This document shows positions 10,982 through 26,000 of a DNA stretch of 64,000 bases, piece after piece; position 1 is the first letter of the stretch; each line of letters starts with the position of its first letter. Below the pieces are notes generated by a model. The model saw only the letters and a program-made list of their open reading frames with translations, was not told the DNA's origin and did not search any database. The translations under genes and the position numbers were made by a program. Location of the stretch: positions 123,883,741-123,947,740 of the forward strand of contig CM041465.1 in NCBI GenBank assembly GCA_023213395.1, written 5' to 3'. Source of the stretch: Cycas panzhihuaensis (taxonomy: Eukaryota; Cycadophyta).

Positions 10982-11485
10982 CTTATGTTTTTGATAGATC
11001 AAAGAGTAATTCATCAAATGGAAGTAACTACCACAATAAGATTCAATATAGGAAGCTAAATAGATTACCTAAGAATATCTAGAATTAATTAAGCTTTGAG
11101 GGTAAATTTTTTTTAAGGGAGGAATCTTATTATGTACTTGACCTACTTTCAATATATCTATCTTCTTCCTCTTTTCTCTTTGATGTATCTTCTTCTTCTT
11201 GTTCCTCTTCACTTGTTTCTTATTATATTTATCCCACATGCATGACTCAAGAGAGATGAATGGCCTTAGTAGCCTTATATATATATATATATATACATAC
11301 ACACACACACACACACACTCCACTCTTGTAAGGGATATTTTTTAGCATTGAGATATTATGTATTGAGATGTTTCCCACTCAAAGTAGCCCAATGATACAA
11401 GGATATCTTATGCTTATGTAAACTTTCTTGTGGAGATTTAGCCTTATGGAGAGATTTGGTAATTATTAGAATGAAGTTAATTATA
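10982..11485. other. unassigned AT-rich DNA between copia-2 and copia-3
   Basis: This stretch is AT-rich and carries the microsatellite. A purine block near 11115-11121 (AAGGGAGGA) resembles a polypurine tract, but I could not find an LTR after it. From about 11330 to 11485 the minus strand may still be copia-3, but the expected RT blocks are not readable. Confidence 0.4.
11276..11316. repeat. (TA)n(CA)n microsatellite
   Basis: Alternating TA at about 11276-11294 runs into CA at about 11295-11316. The short open frame across it is an artefact of the repeat. Confidence 0.95.
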
Positions 11486-11577
11486 GACCAAATCCCATGT
11501 ATGGTTCTTTCTGATAGCTTAGATTTTAGAATCCATAAGATCATTCTACTTTTTCTCTTTAACAACTTCTTCAAAAG
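11486..11577 (-). pseudogene. copia-3 RT N-terminal fragment, left of the LARD insertion
   Basis: The minus frame reads TFEEVVKEKK, then a stop, then NDLMDSKI, a stop, and AIRKNHTWDLV. This is the copia RT entry block ('T..EA....W..AM..EI.AI..N.TWDLV'). It is the downstream continuation of the integrase at 16580-17253, interrupted by the LARD-like element. The fragment includes the left TSD copy AAAAG (11573-11577). Confidence 0.85.
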
Positions 11578-12082
11578 TATTAAAATATGTAATTTAATCA
11601 CATGTGTAGTATTTAATGTTATATGATATACATATGTACAATCCCACTAATCACATATATTGAGATATGTGAGATGTATATATATCTATGATAAGATGCT
11701 ATTGGATGATGTAAAGGCTTAAGAGATATGATAAGCTACTCATGAGGTGAACATTATTATAAATTTATATATATACCACTTGAAAATATGAGAAAGGTCA
11801 ATGACCTAAAGATGTAATTATTCTAATAATTAAGAGGAGCTCCTAACTCCACCTTCTCCCATGAATTCTTTTACATTAGGTTTTCCACATATAAATTTAT
11901 TATCTCTCTTCTGGTGATTATTTATTACATGCTTTATGTTATTTGCTTTATGTTCATATTTATGATTTACATGTGTACATAACTCATGGGATTATTCTTC
12001 CATTATACATACATCTTATATTCCATTATGTTATGCTCTATATTTTTATTATGGTATTAGAGTGTAATTATAAATTCTAATA
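11578..12082 (+). repeat. LARD-1 left LTR (505 bp)
   Basis: It starts TATTAAAATATG; the partner starts TATTGGAATATG, so the ancestral TG start has probably changed to TA. It ends ATTCTAATA just before the primer site. Shared landmarks with the right LTR include the run GAGAAAGGTCAATGACCTA and a TATA-like ATTATTATAAAT at about 11752-11763. Confidence 0.85.
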
Positions 12083-12095
12083 TGGTGTTAGAGCC
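12083..12095 (+). promoter_or_regulatory. LARD-1 primer binding site
   Basis: TGGTGTTAGAGCC lies directly after the left LTR and resembles the tRNA-iMet primer site TGGTATCAGAGCC, with two transition changes. The inverted copy at 50615-50627 has TGGTATCAGACCC at the matching place. Confidence 0.85.
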
Positions 12096-15000
12096 ATGGC
12101 TAGTAGAGAGATCTTATGTAGTATAAAGAAGCCTATATGAGTTATTTTAATGAGTCACTAAAATCTTGTAACAAAGTCAATATAGATTTAATACAGAAAC
12201 CAGTTATGAGGTGAATATGATGAATCAAAGATCTGAATATACTAGAGTTATGCCATTGGTATGTAACCAAGATCTAGAGGCTTGATGTAGTAGATGATGA
12301 GATGATAAATAAAGCCACATATACGAAGCATATGAAGCCAAATAAACTCACATGAATTAGAGTAAATTGATGGTATGCTATATTGTTTTTATGTTGATAT
12401 TATTTTAGTATGTTTTACACATAGTCTTGAAAACATACAGGTGTTACACAAGTCCACTAAAAATTATTACTAGTTACTTTACTAAAATAGGCTGCCCCCT
12501 ATAAAGTGATTAACATTTTGTGAGAATGGCCATCTCACTTAATCTCACAACTAGTAGCAACATAATAGAAAATTATAAAGATAAGTTTTCAATTCACTTG
12601 TGAAGGTAATTACAAGTGTTTTGCTTATGTATTCATTATCACTAATGAACTATTCTAGAGGCTTTTATGAGTGCCTCAGATTGTGATTTGCTACTAGAAT
12701 AAAACTAGAATCTCATCAATAAAATATGAAATAGGTAATATGCTAATGCAATATTATGAGCAATATATTGATAGGTTGTATTATAGATAATAAACAAGTA
12801 TATAATATATTTTATACTATTATGATAATGAAATGAGAATATTATAGTGGCATGAAATATTTATGAGGGCATCATTACTATGTACATGAATATAAGGGCA
12901 TTATGAATGGTTTGTTAAATGAGTGCTTTACAAGGCATGGAATGGTTTAATAAAATTATGATAATGTTATATTTAAAGGCATGAACAAATGAAAAATGAT
13001 ATTAGTTTAATTATTATGACTAATGATGAGATAATATAGTATGATCATTAAGTGGGCAAACAATTATAACTAGGGTTTAAATATGACACATATAATTACA
13101 AGGAATTAATGAGTCATTATTCTTAATAGTCAAACCCTAAATCCAATAGTGAATGAATATATGTATGAGACAAGTATTTGTTTGAGATACTATTTGTAAA
13201 ATGGTGAATCCTATTCTATTATATTTACACCATTTGATAATGAGACTAATTGTGACACCTCTATGTGAAGAGCTGTAAACATTTATGTTGCTAGATCTTT
13301 ATACCTTTATAAAGGTAACCATGCCCTCTTGTTTATTTGGTAACTCTACTCTAATATTCAATATGCACTATGGTGCATATTTAAACCTTTATGAAGTGTA
13401 ATAACCTTGTCAAGCAAATATGAAGATCAAAGGATTTTTGTATAACTACCATGATAACTACCTATGAGTTATTTATAAAGTAATCTATGGTAAACCTATA
13501 TCATATGGTGTTTGTATTTGAATTTTGTAACCTATACTCTTGAGAAATCAAGACATCCATAATTATAGGACTAGAGGAGGAATATATAAAGAAGAAGTAG
13601 GTTACCCAAATGCTATTCAACTACCACATAGTGAATGGAGAAAATTCATAGAAGATAAAAAGCAACAATTACAGACCATCCATTAAGCATTAATATGTCA
13701 TTCCATCACAACCACCATAGAGAACCACCTACAAAGAAATACTATATAGAGTTATTCCATCATCTAGCTCATATAATTTACACATAGATAAAGAAAGGAG
13801 TACAAAGATAAAGATAATAAATGAAGAAGCTCATAACCATCATAGATCAAATACCCTCATATTACCTCCAAATAGGCCATGTAGATGTGAAAGAAATTAA
13901 TCACACAAAGATTTGATCAAATATCCAGAGGTTTACATAAAAATTTTTGATAGTATAAATAAATTTATAGGTGGAAAATAAATTAAATTATTTTTAATAA
14001 AGTTTTTAAATTCATTAATCCCCCAAGAGAAGTTATCAAGTGGCCATATAAATAATCCATGGAATTAGGGGCTAGACATATGAAGAGGGAAGACTCAAAA
14101 ATTATTTTAATAAAATTAGAATCTTTTTTATATCTGTAAAATCTATTAATCAAATTTAATTAATTTTCTAAATTTAAATTTATTTTATTAAAGGTCATGT
14201 ACTTTTTTATAATACACAGGCACTTTTTTTTATCATAACTTATTACTGGGATATCAAAAATAGGTGTTATCAATTACATTAGAAAGAGAATTTTGAGGCA
14301 GTCAAAGTAAGTGGTCAAATGACATACTTTAGACATTAGAAGATCAAGAAAATAATGGGTAAAGTTAATTAAATTACTTTAAACCTCATAAAAATTGTAT
14401 TCTATAACTTTAAAAAAAATTATAGATATTTTGATATTTTCAGAGGCTCTAGATATGTTGGTGATATTATTTTTGATTGATGAAGAAAGAAAAATAAAGT
14501 TTCATTTAAAATGAAGTAATTTCTAGGCTCATTTATGATAGTTGAAGGCTTAAAATAGGAAAATAAAAATCATAAAGTAGAAAATATTTGATGAATTATT
14601 GATATGGAAATTTATTAAAATGTTGGATATGAAAAAAAACCCTAAAAAAATCACATTTATTTTAGTGAAACTAGCCACTAGTCAAATGATAGATCACATT
14701 GTTATTTGAATAACTTTTTGATGAATGATAATTACACTTGTTTGATGATTGATGACACCACTTAGTATTTGATTAAGGGCCCAATTTATTTGTTAGAGAG
14801 ATAAAGAGATTGATGAGAGAATTTCACTTACTAATAAGACAAGGAGAAGTCTTAAATTATTAATCGATTGGCTTACCAAATTTGTTGTTGATGTTATCTA
14901 GCTAATATTTAATTATTGAGGTTATCCAATTGAAAAAAGGAAAGATGTTATTTATTTATATTTGTTAGTAAGAAATTTGACTATCCATGCATGACAAGAG

Positions 15001-15788
15001 GCATAGAAATATATTGTTAATACCACCTTGTTACATCTAACTTGTCTTAGCTAAGTAGTTCAATTTATTTCTAGAGTTAGTTATTTTTGAGATGATGATT
15101 TGATGATGTTATTGAAGAATGGATGTTAAAAGGTAAAGCTACTAAAGTATGTAAATGAGAAAGCACATAAAAGGAAATCTTATTTATAAGAGGTAAGTAT
15201 ATATTTCATAAGCTACTCTTGCATAATACCCTTAATTGTATTATTCTAACTTGTACCCAAGAGGCAAGATTGTGCTACATTTGTACAAGTAATTTAAAAG
15301 CTAAAGAATCATGTATCTAAAGCAATTACTTATAGAATTAGTGATTGCAAAAGCTAGTTACCTATATATTTTAGTAGATGGTTATTATTTTATATGGACT
15401 CAGAAATTAATTTATTTATTTGTTGATTTTATGATTGGTTGATAATTAATATTGATGAAAGCAACTATATAGGTGAAGATATAAATATTTTCTAGAAAAC
15501 ACTTCATATATTGGTTGATATTTATAGGTTAATTGCTCGTAGATGGTCACTATTGATCACTGATGACTACAAGTTTACTACATAGGTTTATATATAGGTT
15601 TATAGGTTAATACTTAAAGGAGACAAGCATAATAGCTAATAGATTTATAGATGGACATACATAGGTTATAGGTGATATAATATACAAATATAGATACATG
15701 TTACAAGATCCAACATATAGGTTAAAGACCAAGGGATGATGACATAAAGATTGAAGATGATGACTAAGATTTAAAAATATTAAATATT
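12096..15788 (+). other. LARD-1 internal region, non-coding
   Basis: The region is AT-rich, with stops in every frame and no recognisable domain. Parts of it (about 14330-15070) align by eye with the reverse complement of 47630-48320, which shows that this is the family's own internal sequence rather than a random host insert. Confidence 0.7.
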
Positions 15789-15797
15789 AGGGGAAAA
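15789..15797 (+). promoter_or_regulatory. LARD-1 polypurine tract
   Basis: AGGGGAAAA lies directly before the right LTR, where plus-strand DNA synthesis would be primed. Confidence 0.8.
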
Positions 15798-16394
<597 letters not shown>

Positions 16395-17253
16395 AAAAGT
16401 AGATAGTTCATCAACATTTAACATGTGTTATAAGAGCCATACTCTCCTATTTAAAAGGTCATATTTTTTACTTTCACTTTCCTTCAAAATCAACTAATAA
16501 TTATTTAGTATCATTTATAGTTTTCAAATACCATTTTGGAATACAAAGATGATGTGTTAGATAGTTTCTTTAGCATTAGCTCTGGCTTTGACTTTAACTC
16601 TATCTTCAATTTCTACTCAAATTTAGTTTCTAGAAACTAAAAGGATTCTAACTCTACTATTTCACTAATGTTAAATGGCTCATATTCAAGTTGAATAAGA
16701 TCATGTTAAGAACTACATCCAAATAACTCATTTACCTACTCCTTACCATTAATTGAACTAACATTCTAATTTGCATATTCATAAAAGATTATATCATAAG
16801 TTATATGAATTTTTTGAGTTGATAACTTATGTACTTTGTATGCTTTGCTTTTATCAAAGTATTTAACAAGGATGTACTTTATGATTTTATTATCTAACTT
16901 CAATCATTTTTCCTTAGGAATATCCATGTACATTGTACACTCAGAGACTCTTAGATGACTCATAATTGGCTTCTTAATTGACTAGGCCTCCTTAGGTGTT
17001 ATATTTACAACAACCCTTGTAGTGCTTATATTCATCAAATATGTAGTGATATTCATAATTTTTGCCCATAAGAAATCTGTAACATCCTTACCTCTCATCA
17101 TAGCTTTGGATTTTTCAACTAAAATTCTACCCATTTACTTAACAACTCTATTATTCTAAGGCATATAGGCAATGGAAAATTACCTTTGAATTTCTTGATC
17201 CTTATAGAAATAAGTGAATTCATTTAGAGTATACTCTTTATTACTCTCTTCTT
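16395..17253 (-). pseudogene. copia-3 integrase C-terminal half
   Basis: The minus translation from the right edge begins ESNKEYTLNEF, the degraded second catalytic block ('SDNG.EYT'), then NRVVK, GRILVEKSKAMM (core helix), FLWAKIMNITTYLMN, TPKEA, MSHLRVSECTMYMDIPKEK, IIKYILVKYFDKSKAYKVH and HITYDIIF. These are the ordered copia integrase blocks. The N-terminal half lies at 30639-31010, beyond Tat-1. The catalytic Glu of 'NGV.E' is lost (NRVVK). Stops are frequent. The segment nearest 16395 is the variable integrase-RT linker. Confidence 0.9.
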
Positions 17254-20200
17254 TTGGTCACTACTAAAAAATGACGTGTAAATAAATAAAATAGTTTGTG
17301 ACTTTAGTAAGAAGAAGGGAACATGATAAAGTAGAAGTTTAACTTATATGTTTTGAAGATCATTTAAAGGTAGGATAAGAAGCACTAATGAGACTTAGTA
17401 ATAGTCAAAATTCATGATTCATTAAATCTTTTATGATAGTTGTACCAAGTCAAAGGTGTTCAATGAGTATTAAGGAATTATCTAAGTTTAAAGGTTATTA
17501 TGTATATTGCATTAAGTTTTAGAAGTTTTACTCAATCTTATATATAACAAAATTTAAATGGAGTTTTATTTAGAAGAATTAAGTAATACAAGAAAGTCAT
17601 GCATGATATTTTCATGTAGGAAATATTGATGTAAGAAAAAAATAATAATCAAACCATTCCTATGAACTACTATTCTATAGGAAGGCTTTATTTAGGAACA
17701 CTTTTCAAGAAAGAAGTGATAATACAAGGAAGGTTCATGTGAGATAGAGTCATAGAAGAACATTATATAGACCCATCGCAGAATGCAAGAAAATAAAGTC
17801 TTACAATAGATATCTTCATGTAGGTGATGAAAAGTTACACATTATTCCCATGAAGTGAGTTCTTGCACATATGCTCATGTGAAGAGATATAATTTGAAAG
17901 GAGAGGCATTCATACAAGAATGAATGAAATAATTTTAGAAGTAGAAATTTATATGAGAATGAATGAAAGAATGAATTTCTTGAATTTCATGTGGAAATCT
18001 ATCATATGGGAATGGAAGGAATAATAGGTGGTTCCTACATATTATTCTCACATATGAAGTCTCTTTTTGTAGTATTTTATAAAAAAGAAATGCATGTTGT
18101 AGTAAAGGTCCATGTAGTGCTATATTTTTGAGACTCAAAGATTTATAAAAGCATACACCTAAAAGTAAATTTCTAGATAGACATATAGAGTATATGAACA
18201 TCAATATAATCTGGATCCTTAACCTAAAATACTTTATGAATTATAACTATTGATTCCCTATTACATATCATGATTGAAGTCTAATTACTTGATGTGATGG
18301 TGCATTAACGACTTTAGTGATGCTAACACGTTATAAATAATATTATATGCCTTACTTATAAGAAACAAGCACATGATTATAAAGGTTGTGAGACATGAAG
18401 TGGTCATTAATTTATACCACATACCCCCCATCTTATTATGATGGCTATGAAATAAGGTTTTAGGGAAAAGGCGATTATACAAAGTGCATAGCCTATTGGT
18501 GGAAGGATTAGAATTTTAAATTGAAATATCTAATTAGAATAGGGTTCACATACAAGAAATAGAGAGTATGTCATGGTAGGTAAGTTTATAAAAAATTTAC
18601 AAGATGTGGCACATTCTTAGTCATAGAATGGCTATGGATGCATAAAATAAGTAGTGTTTTAAATGCCATATTTGACAAATGGTTGATTATGAAAAATTAA
18701 ATTGAATCAAATTAAGTTAGTATTTAACGTGAAGGCAATCCCTTATCCAAAGTCACGTCTTAAAAATCATAGAAATAAAAAATAGTAGAGACAAATGCAC
18801 GTGTAAGGGGCAAATCCTAAACATAAAAAATCTAATCATAAAGACAACCATAAATGGAGGATGGCAAGTTCCATGGAGCTATTCCTTTCTTCATTCATCC
18901 TCTATTGACAAGTATACAATTAGAAAGCTAAAGTAGGGTTAGTACATAAGATTCAAATCTGGTGTTTAAACACAAGTAAAATATTATGTTTACAATTAGC
19001 CAACTTCAACCAGTGCCCCATTGATTTCTATCATGATAACTATCCAAAGGGTAATGCAGGGTCATGTCTAAAAGTACCATAGTAATCAAGACTACCTTAC
19101 TGACAACACTCATAAGTCTATTATAATAATAACATGAACTTATAGGGGATATCATTAGATAGAATAACTAGCATAAAATCTAGCATCTTATCAAGATGTA
19201 AGATCATTCCTTGACATAATGGTTACAAATTAATAGAGTAGAGGAAGGTTTTGTACTATCATAAAGGATATTTTATCAATTTGTAACATAACTAGAGGAG
19301 ACTCTTTAGAGGAAAAAAACCCAAGGAGAATACTAGGAGAAAGTAAGAGACATTCTTTTGGGTAATCTTCTTCTTTTATTTTCTCTTTTCTCTTCTTTTT
19401 TTCTCCATTATTCTTCTTCTCTATACTTATTTTTTATTAATGTCTATTTGTGTATAAAAATTGGTTGAATTATATTTTTGGTAAGAGGCCATTCTACATG
19501 TAATAGATATCATAAAATTGAGAATACTTAGTAAGCACATTTGTAGCCAAAAGCCTCTATTCATAATGATTATATAAATTGATTTTGTTAGGTAGAATTT
19601 TTACACTCACACATTCTGTTGTATATAAGACATCTTTGTAATAAAGTGTAGAATACTTTAATAAATAGTTGTTTCTTTAACTAAGCATAATGTTTGATGT
19701 TTTGATGTAAACAAATTCATTTTGGAGAATGAAGATATATATCTCACTAATGTTCTATTACCTATTATTGACCCTTTAATATTTCTCTTTGATTCTAAAG
19801 TTGAGAGGTATATGAATATATTCTAGAGCTCTCCAATTATATTCTTAACACATCAACTTTGAATTATGAGGGAGGTGCATAATCTATATTCTCAATGATG
19901 TATTTTGGATATTAGTAAGGGGGCTTTGGTAAAACATTAGTGAACACAATTTGAAGTTACATCCCTTATAACTCTATTTGGAGGTTTATGCCTATTGGTT
20001 TAGCTTGGGCAAATCAACACATTGGCCCTATTTTCTATGATAGATGCTTAAGTGGAAAGAAGTAGAGTTTATTTCCCTTAAATTTTCTTTAGTTTTTATC
20101 CTTTTTTTTTCCTTTCCCTTTTCATCATTCTACCTTTTCACCTTTTCTTTATTTTTCCTTATTATACTATGAAAAATATCCCTTGTAATTTTACATAATG

Positions 20201-20398
20201 GTTATTTTATTCCTTATCTTTATGTATAATATACATTATGTATATTATGTATCATAAGGGAAGTTAACATAAGTGTACTATAGAGTTGGATATTTTGTGG
20301 TTACTTCACCATCATTTATATTTATTTGTCATGCACGTAGACCTAGTCTTATTATAACCAATCCATGGGGTGGTGCAATAATAAAGAGATAATAAAAT
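17254..20398 (+). repeat. Tat-1 left LTR (~3.1 kb)
   Basis: It matches 23086-26217 base for base over many stretches, for example the shared runs GTAAATAAATAAAATA near both starts and AGTTGGATATTTT near both ends. There is no convincing open frame. Both copies have the same pyrimidine-rich block (near 19370-19420 and 25220-25290). The ends are not exact, because the terminal TG/CA are mutated. Confidence 0.82.
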
Positions 20399-20399
20399 A

Positions 20400-20419
20400 T
20401 GGTGATCATATCGAGGATG
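20400..20419 (+). promoter_or_regulatory. Tat-1 candidate primer binding site
   Basis: TGGTGATCATATCGAGGATG follows the left LTR. It resembles the Tat-2 site (TGGCAACAATACTGGGGACC at 36134), with mostly transition differences. Tat elements commonly use an Arg-tRNA-like site of this form. The match is weak on its own. Confidence 0.45.
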
Positions 20420-20639
20420 TATCTCCTTTATTATTTTTTATTTTTCTTTTTCCTAGGATCATTACTGTATATATCATGTTTGATAGTCACCTTATCAAGG
20501 AGGCCATACATGTAGTTATTAAAGATTGGAGACATTTTATGATGATCTATTGAGCTTTATTCAATAAAGAACAAATAAGAAGGCCTATTAGTAACCTAGT
20601 TGATGACTGATCAAATAGAAAGATTGACCTAGTTTGGAG

Positions 20640-21290
20640 GACCATAATTCACAAAATTGTAATTTTAGTAGACATGGCAGATTAGGAGGATATTTTCCCT
20701 TGGATCTATAATGATCCTCTAGATCTTGAAGGTGAATTATATTATATTCCTAAGATAGCTTTGAAATACTACCCTAAATTTAGTAAAGGTAGGTCAATTT
20801 TAATAGAATGACATATTGTAACTTTTTCTCACATGTAAGAGGGTTAGAATCAATGAATCTATTACTACCATCAAATTATTTATTCATTATTTAACTAGAG
20901 GAGCCTTGATTTGGTTTTATTCCATACCACCCACTTTTATTGGAAGTTGGAATAACTTGATGCAAGTTGTTATGATGAAATATAATAGAAAAAACACCTT
21001 TTCTTATATCATTAGAGAGTGGTCATTCATCAAGAAAGGAGCAAGAGAGACTATTAAACAACATGTTGATAGATTTAATTTTGTTCTCAATCATATCAAG
21101 GTAGAATCAAGACTTGCATAATATATCTTAATTGAGTGATTTCTTCAGGGCCTTAACACCAAAGTTGATTGGTGGATTATTTCTAAAGAGCCAAGGAACT
21201 TGTAAGTAGGTAAATCACTAATTCTTGATTTTGAAATGATCATGGACAAATTAGTATAATAGACAGAAGATAATCTTCAAGCTAATGTTC
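20640..21290 (+). pseudogene. Tat-1 Gag remnant
   Basis: Plus-strand translation in shifting frames gives PLDLEGELYYIPKIALKYYPKF, then the open segment 20906-21121 with IPPTFIGSWNNLM and REWSFIKKGARETIKQHVDRF. It resembles the Ty3/gypsy Gag core, in which a 'A..W...LP..SI..W..L...F' block is followed by 'R..ES...Y..RF'. The segment carries on to about 21290 with frameshifts. There is no zinc knuckle. Confidence 0.7.
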
Positions 21291-23085
21291 TACTAATAGA
21301 ACTAAAAGAAGAGTAGAATGATACCAATTAGGATATAAGATTTGATGCTATGATGATAGATGAAAAGGATATATGGTCAAAATCAAATATCTTAAATGAT
21401 TATGCAATAAATTATGAAAGTATTGAGGCCATCATGATATTTAGTGAAGGCAAATGAAAAATAGAGACCATTCAAGATGAGCTAGTAGTCTTGAATGGCT
21501 CTTAATATTTTCTAGGAAGGCACACTCTAGATCAATGAGATTCTATTATCTTTATGTCTAAGGATTCCAATTTTTTTCCCAAATAGCTAAAGGTAGTGGT
21601 TCAACCATAATCCTTCACATGATTGATGTATTTCATGTTGAACAATATAAAGATGAGTGTAATACCCTTGGAGAAGTAATGTACTACCCTACTAAATCGG
21701 ACTCTTATAGAATTCTATATGCATATAAGCCACCTCCACTCATAGATGAAGATAACAATGATTTAGGTTCCATGTTGGATATGGATTTTGATGAAGAAAT
21801 ATCTATTTTCTTGTTTGATTTGAATGATGGCTTCTTATAAAACTAGGAACTTGTTAAAATTATCACATAAGTATCCATAACAAGTAATAAGGATCAATGG
21901 TAGATTTACGAGAGTGGATGATCCAACTTTCCTTTCATGTTGGAAAAGGAATAAGATGATATTAGCATGAAACAAACCTAGAAGTTGAAGGAATATCAGT
22001 TTTAAATAGCTTGTATACAAAGGAAGGACTCCTGCATAGTAATCAATAGAAAGAAAATTTGTTATTATTAAAGATCACATTTTTTTTTCCAAATTATATG
22101 TAACTTTTCTTTTATAGTTCCTTATATAGCTAAAATGGTTCTTTTTGGTAGCAATTTTCAGTCCTTTAATAAGAAGTAAGAAAGATTATATGAAGTTATG
22201 GAGGAAATCTTTTAGTACTCTACTGATTCACAGATATATAAAGTATTAAATGAAGATGGAATGAAATCTTTGCATATTATAAAAGAAACAGAGAAACATC
22301 ATACATTCCCATATCAGATTTTTGATGATAATGAATTCAGTTTGCATTTCCTAGAAAGATAAGAGGTGATTATTGATGTTGAACCTACTATTGAAGGGAT
22401 TTATTGGAATGATAGAATATAGGTCTTTTTGCTTAATGTTACTAATGACTTATAAGAGCTTGCTAAAGTGGATACTTAGGTCCCCATATCAAGCTATAAT
22501 GAACTATGATAGATTTTAGAAAGAGATGATCATGTTCTGCCTTCCATGTTAGAAAAGAAGGAGGATTCTAATATTAAATTTGTTATTAAATAATTTATAA
22601 TGAAGAGTTTAAATTAAACTAAACTTATTAGCTAGTCTTTTAACTTAGTTTTATGAGGATTATGATATTTATCTATAATAGTTAGCCTCCATTTTAATAG
22701 TGATTTCTATCTTAGTCTATATAATGAGACACATAAATAGTCTTTAAGTTTACAAGCTTAACCATGAGCTTTGATTAAAGGATTATGGAATTAAAAGGGT
22801 TATTATTATTACTTGATGGTGTTTGGTAAGGAGATCCTCTTATCATATTATCTCAATTTCTATAATCTCCAATTGGATGTATTGAGTTTTAGAGATCTCA
22901 TTTTTAAATTACTAAATCTACAAGGAGACATGATGCATATACTTCTAAAGATATAATTTATATACCACATCCTACTTGGTTTCTGAGCACCATCATTTTG
23001 TACATATTAGATTAGGCATTTTTATTTTTAGAAGTTTTGCTTTTTATCAACTCACATGAGATTAATAAAATGAAGAAGGCTAAAT
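21291..23085 (+). other. Tat-1 interior, unassigned
   Basis: Short open frames (plus 21619-21840, rich in Asp/Glu near its end, and a section near 22200-22440) continue on the plus strand, so some coding past may be present. I recognise no protease, RT or integrase block. The stretch leads directly to the right LTR. Confidence 0.45.
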
Positions 23086-26000
23086 TGTGCTCCCTATTTT
23101 TAGTCCCTACTCAAAAATGGTATGTAAATAAATAAAATAAGTCACGACTTCAATAAAAAAAAGAGGACTATATAGGGCAAGAGTTTAACTTATAACATCT
23201 TTAAAGATTTAAAGACAGAATAGGAAGTATTAATAAGAGTTAGTAGTAGTCAATATTCATATTTCATTGACTTTGTTATGATAGTTTTACTAGGTCAAAG
23301 GTGTTTAGTGAGCATCAAGGAATTATTTAAGTCTAAAGGTGATTATCCACTTAATCTTATATATAATATATACAAATAGAGTTTTTATTTAGAATATCTT
23401 ATATATAATATATACAAATAGAGTTTTTATTTAGAATAATCAATTAATAAGAGGTGGTCATGCATGACATTTTCATATAGGAAAGGACAACACCAGAGAA
23501 GAATAATGATCATGTCATTCCTACAAGCTATTGTCCTATAAGAAGACTTTATTTGGGAACACTTTGCAAGAAAGAAGTGATAATACTAGAATTTTTCATA
23601 TAGAATGGAGTCATATAGGAATGTTATAGAGGCTCACTATATAATATAAGAAAATAAAGTTCCACAAAGGACATCTTCATGTGGAAGAAGGAAAGTTACA
23701 CATTATTTCTATAAAGTGAGTTCCTGCACACATGCTTATATCAAGATTTATAACTTCAAAGAATAGGTATTTAGGAGGGAAGCTATGATGTGTTTTCACA
23801 CAGGAATCCATTATATAGGAAAGAAAGAAATAGTAGTTCCTATAGATTTTTATAATACATGAAGGCTCTTTTTTCAATATTTTTTTGAAAGAAAGCCATG
23901 ATGTGAGAAAGTTCCATATGGTAAGTAGTCATGGGGGTCTATATTTTTTAGACTTAAAGATTTATAAAAGCATATGCGCAAAAGAAAATTTATAAGAAAA
24001 CATACAAAGTATATAAAAACTGATATAATTTTGACCCTTGATCTAAAATACTCTTTAAATTACAATTGTTGATCCCTTATTACATATTATGATTAAAGTC
24101 CAATTACTCAAAGTGATGGTGCTTTTGTGACTTTAGTGATGCTGATATGTTATAAATATGATTGTATGCCTAACTTATAAGAAAAAAGTACATGATTATA
24201 AAGGCTACAAGACATGAAGTGGTCATTAATTTGTACCATATACCCTCCATCTTATTTTGATGGCTATAAATTAAGGTTTCAGGGAAAAGGAGATCATATA
24301 AGGTACGTAACCTATAGGTGGAAGGGTTGGAATTTTAAATTAAATAGTCTAATTAAAATAGGGTTCACACACAAGAAATTGAGAGGATATCATGGTGAGT
24401 AGGTTTACACAAGATTTATAGGATGCAGTATATCCTTAATCACAAAATGGCCATGGGATACATGTAGCATTTCAAGTGCCACATCAAGTAAATAGTAAAT
24501 TGTGGAAAATCAAATCAACTCAAATTAAGTTAGTATCTAACATGAAGAAAATCCCTTATCTAAGGTTGAAATATGAAAAATACAAAAATATGATATAATA
24601 GAGTCAGTTACATGCACATAAGGGGTAGACCCCGATGGTAAAAAGCTAGTTACAAAAATAGTCATAAGTGGAGGATGGTGAGTTCCATGGAGTTACACTT
24701 TTATTTATTCATCCTCTATTGACAAGTACACAACTAAAAAGCCAAATCAAGGTTTATATATAAGATTCAAATCTAGTGTCTAGACATAAACAAAAGATTA
24801 TATCCATCATTAACCAACTTTAATTGGTACCCCACTTATTTCTATTATGATGAATATCTTAAATATAATGTAGGATCATGCCTAATAATACCATCATGAT
24901 TGAGACTACTTTAATAATAACACTAACAAGTTTATTATAAAAATAATACCAACTTGTAGGGACCATTATTAGACTGAATAACCAATGCAAAATCTATTGC
25001 CTCATTAGGATGCATGATCATTCCTTGGTATAGTGGTTATAGACTAACATAGTGGAGGAAGGGTCTAAACTATTATAAGAGGTATTTTATCAACTTGTAA
25101 TGCAAGTAGAGGAGACTTGAAAGAGAAGATATCATAGTTTAAAAAGAGAATGGCAAAGGATTTAGAGGGAAAATCCCAAGGGAGAGACTGTAAGAAAGTG
25201 GGGACATTTTTTTTTTAGAATTCTTCATCTTTTATTTTCTCTTTTCTCTTCTTTTTTCTCTATTGTTCTTCTTCTCTCTACTTCTTCTTTACTATTGTCT
25301 ATTTGTATATACAATTTAGCTTAATTATACTTTTGGTAAGAGGCCATTCTACGTGTAATGGATATTATGAAACTAAGAGTACTTAGGTAATTTTATTTGC
25401 TACTAAAGGCCTTAGTTCATCATGATTATATCAATTTATATAAATTGATTATACTGGGTAATATTTTTGTACTTAAGCATTCTATTGTATATAAGACATC
25501 TTTAAAATAAACTACAAATTACTTTAAGAAATGGTTGTTTCTTTAGCTCATTAAGTGCAATATCTTATGTTTTGATGTAAACAAATTCATTTTTGAGAAT
25601 AAAGATATATATTTCACTAATGTTTTATTCTCTATTATTGACCTTCTTATGTGTCCCTCTGATTTTAAAATTGAAAGTTATATAAATATCTATTAGGGAT
25701 CTTTGACTGTATTCTTGACATGCCAACTTTAAATTATTATGAAGGCATATAATCTACATTTATAGTGGTGTATTTTGGGTATTAATGAGAGGGATTCAGT
25801 GAAAGGTTAATGAACCTAGTCTAAGGCTACATCTCCTATGACTCTATTTAGAGGTCTATGCCTACTGGTTTAGCCTAGGTGGATTAAGGCATTGACCCCT
25901 TTTTCTATGATATATGCTCAAGTGAAAAGAAGTAGAGCTTATTTCCCTCCATTTTGCTTCTTCTTTCATCTAAATTTTCTTTCCCTTTTTACCATTCTAC

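Noticed and set aside
11069-11323. Open frame with Val-Cys and Tyr-Ile runs on the minus strand
   Set aside because: It is created by the (TA)n(CA)n microsatellite and a Lys-rich AT stretch. No domain.
12083-12095. tRNA gene at primer-site motifs
   Set aside because: Only the stretch complementary to a tRNA 3' end is present. There is no cloverleaf and the position next to LTRs explains it. The same applies at 26443, 36134, 50615 and 61377.
17254-20398. Large segmental duplication rather than an LTR pair (17254-20398 and 23086-26217)
   Set aside because: The copies flank a Gag-bearing interior, a primer-like site follows the first, and together they interrupt a copia integrase whose two halves meet in phase. 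An LTR element fits better.
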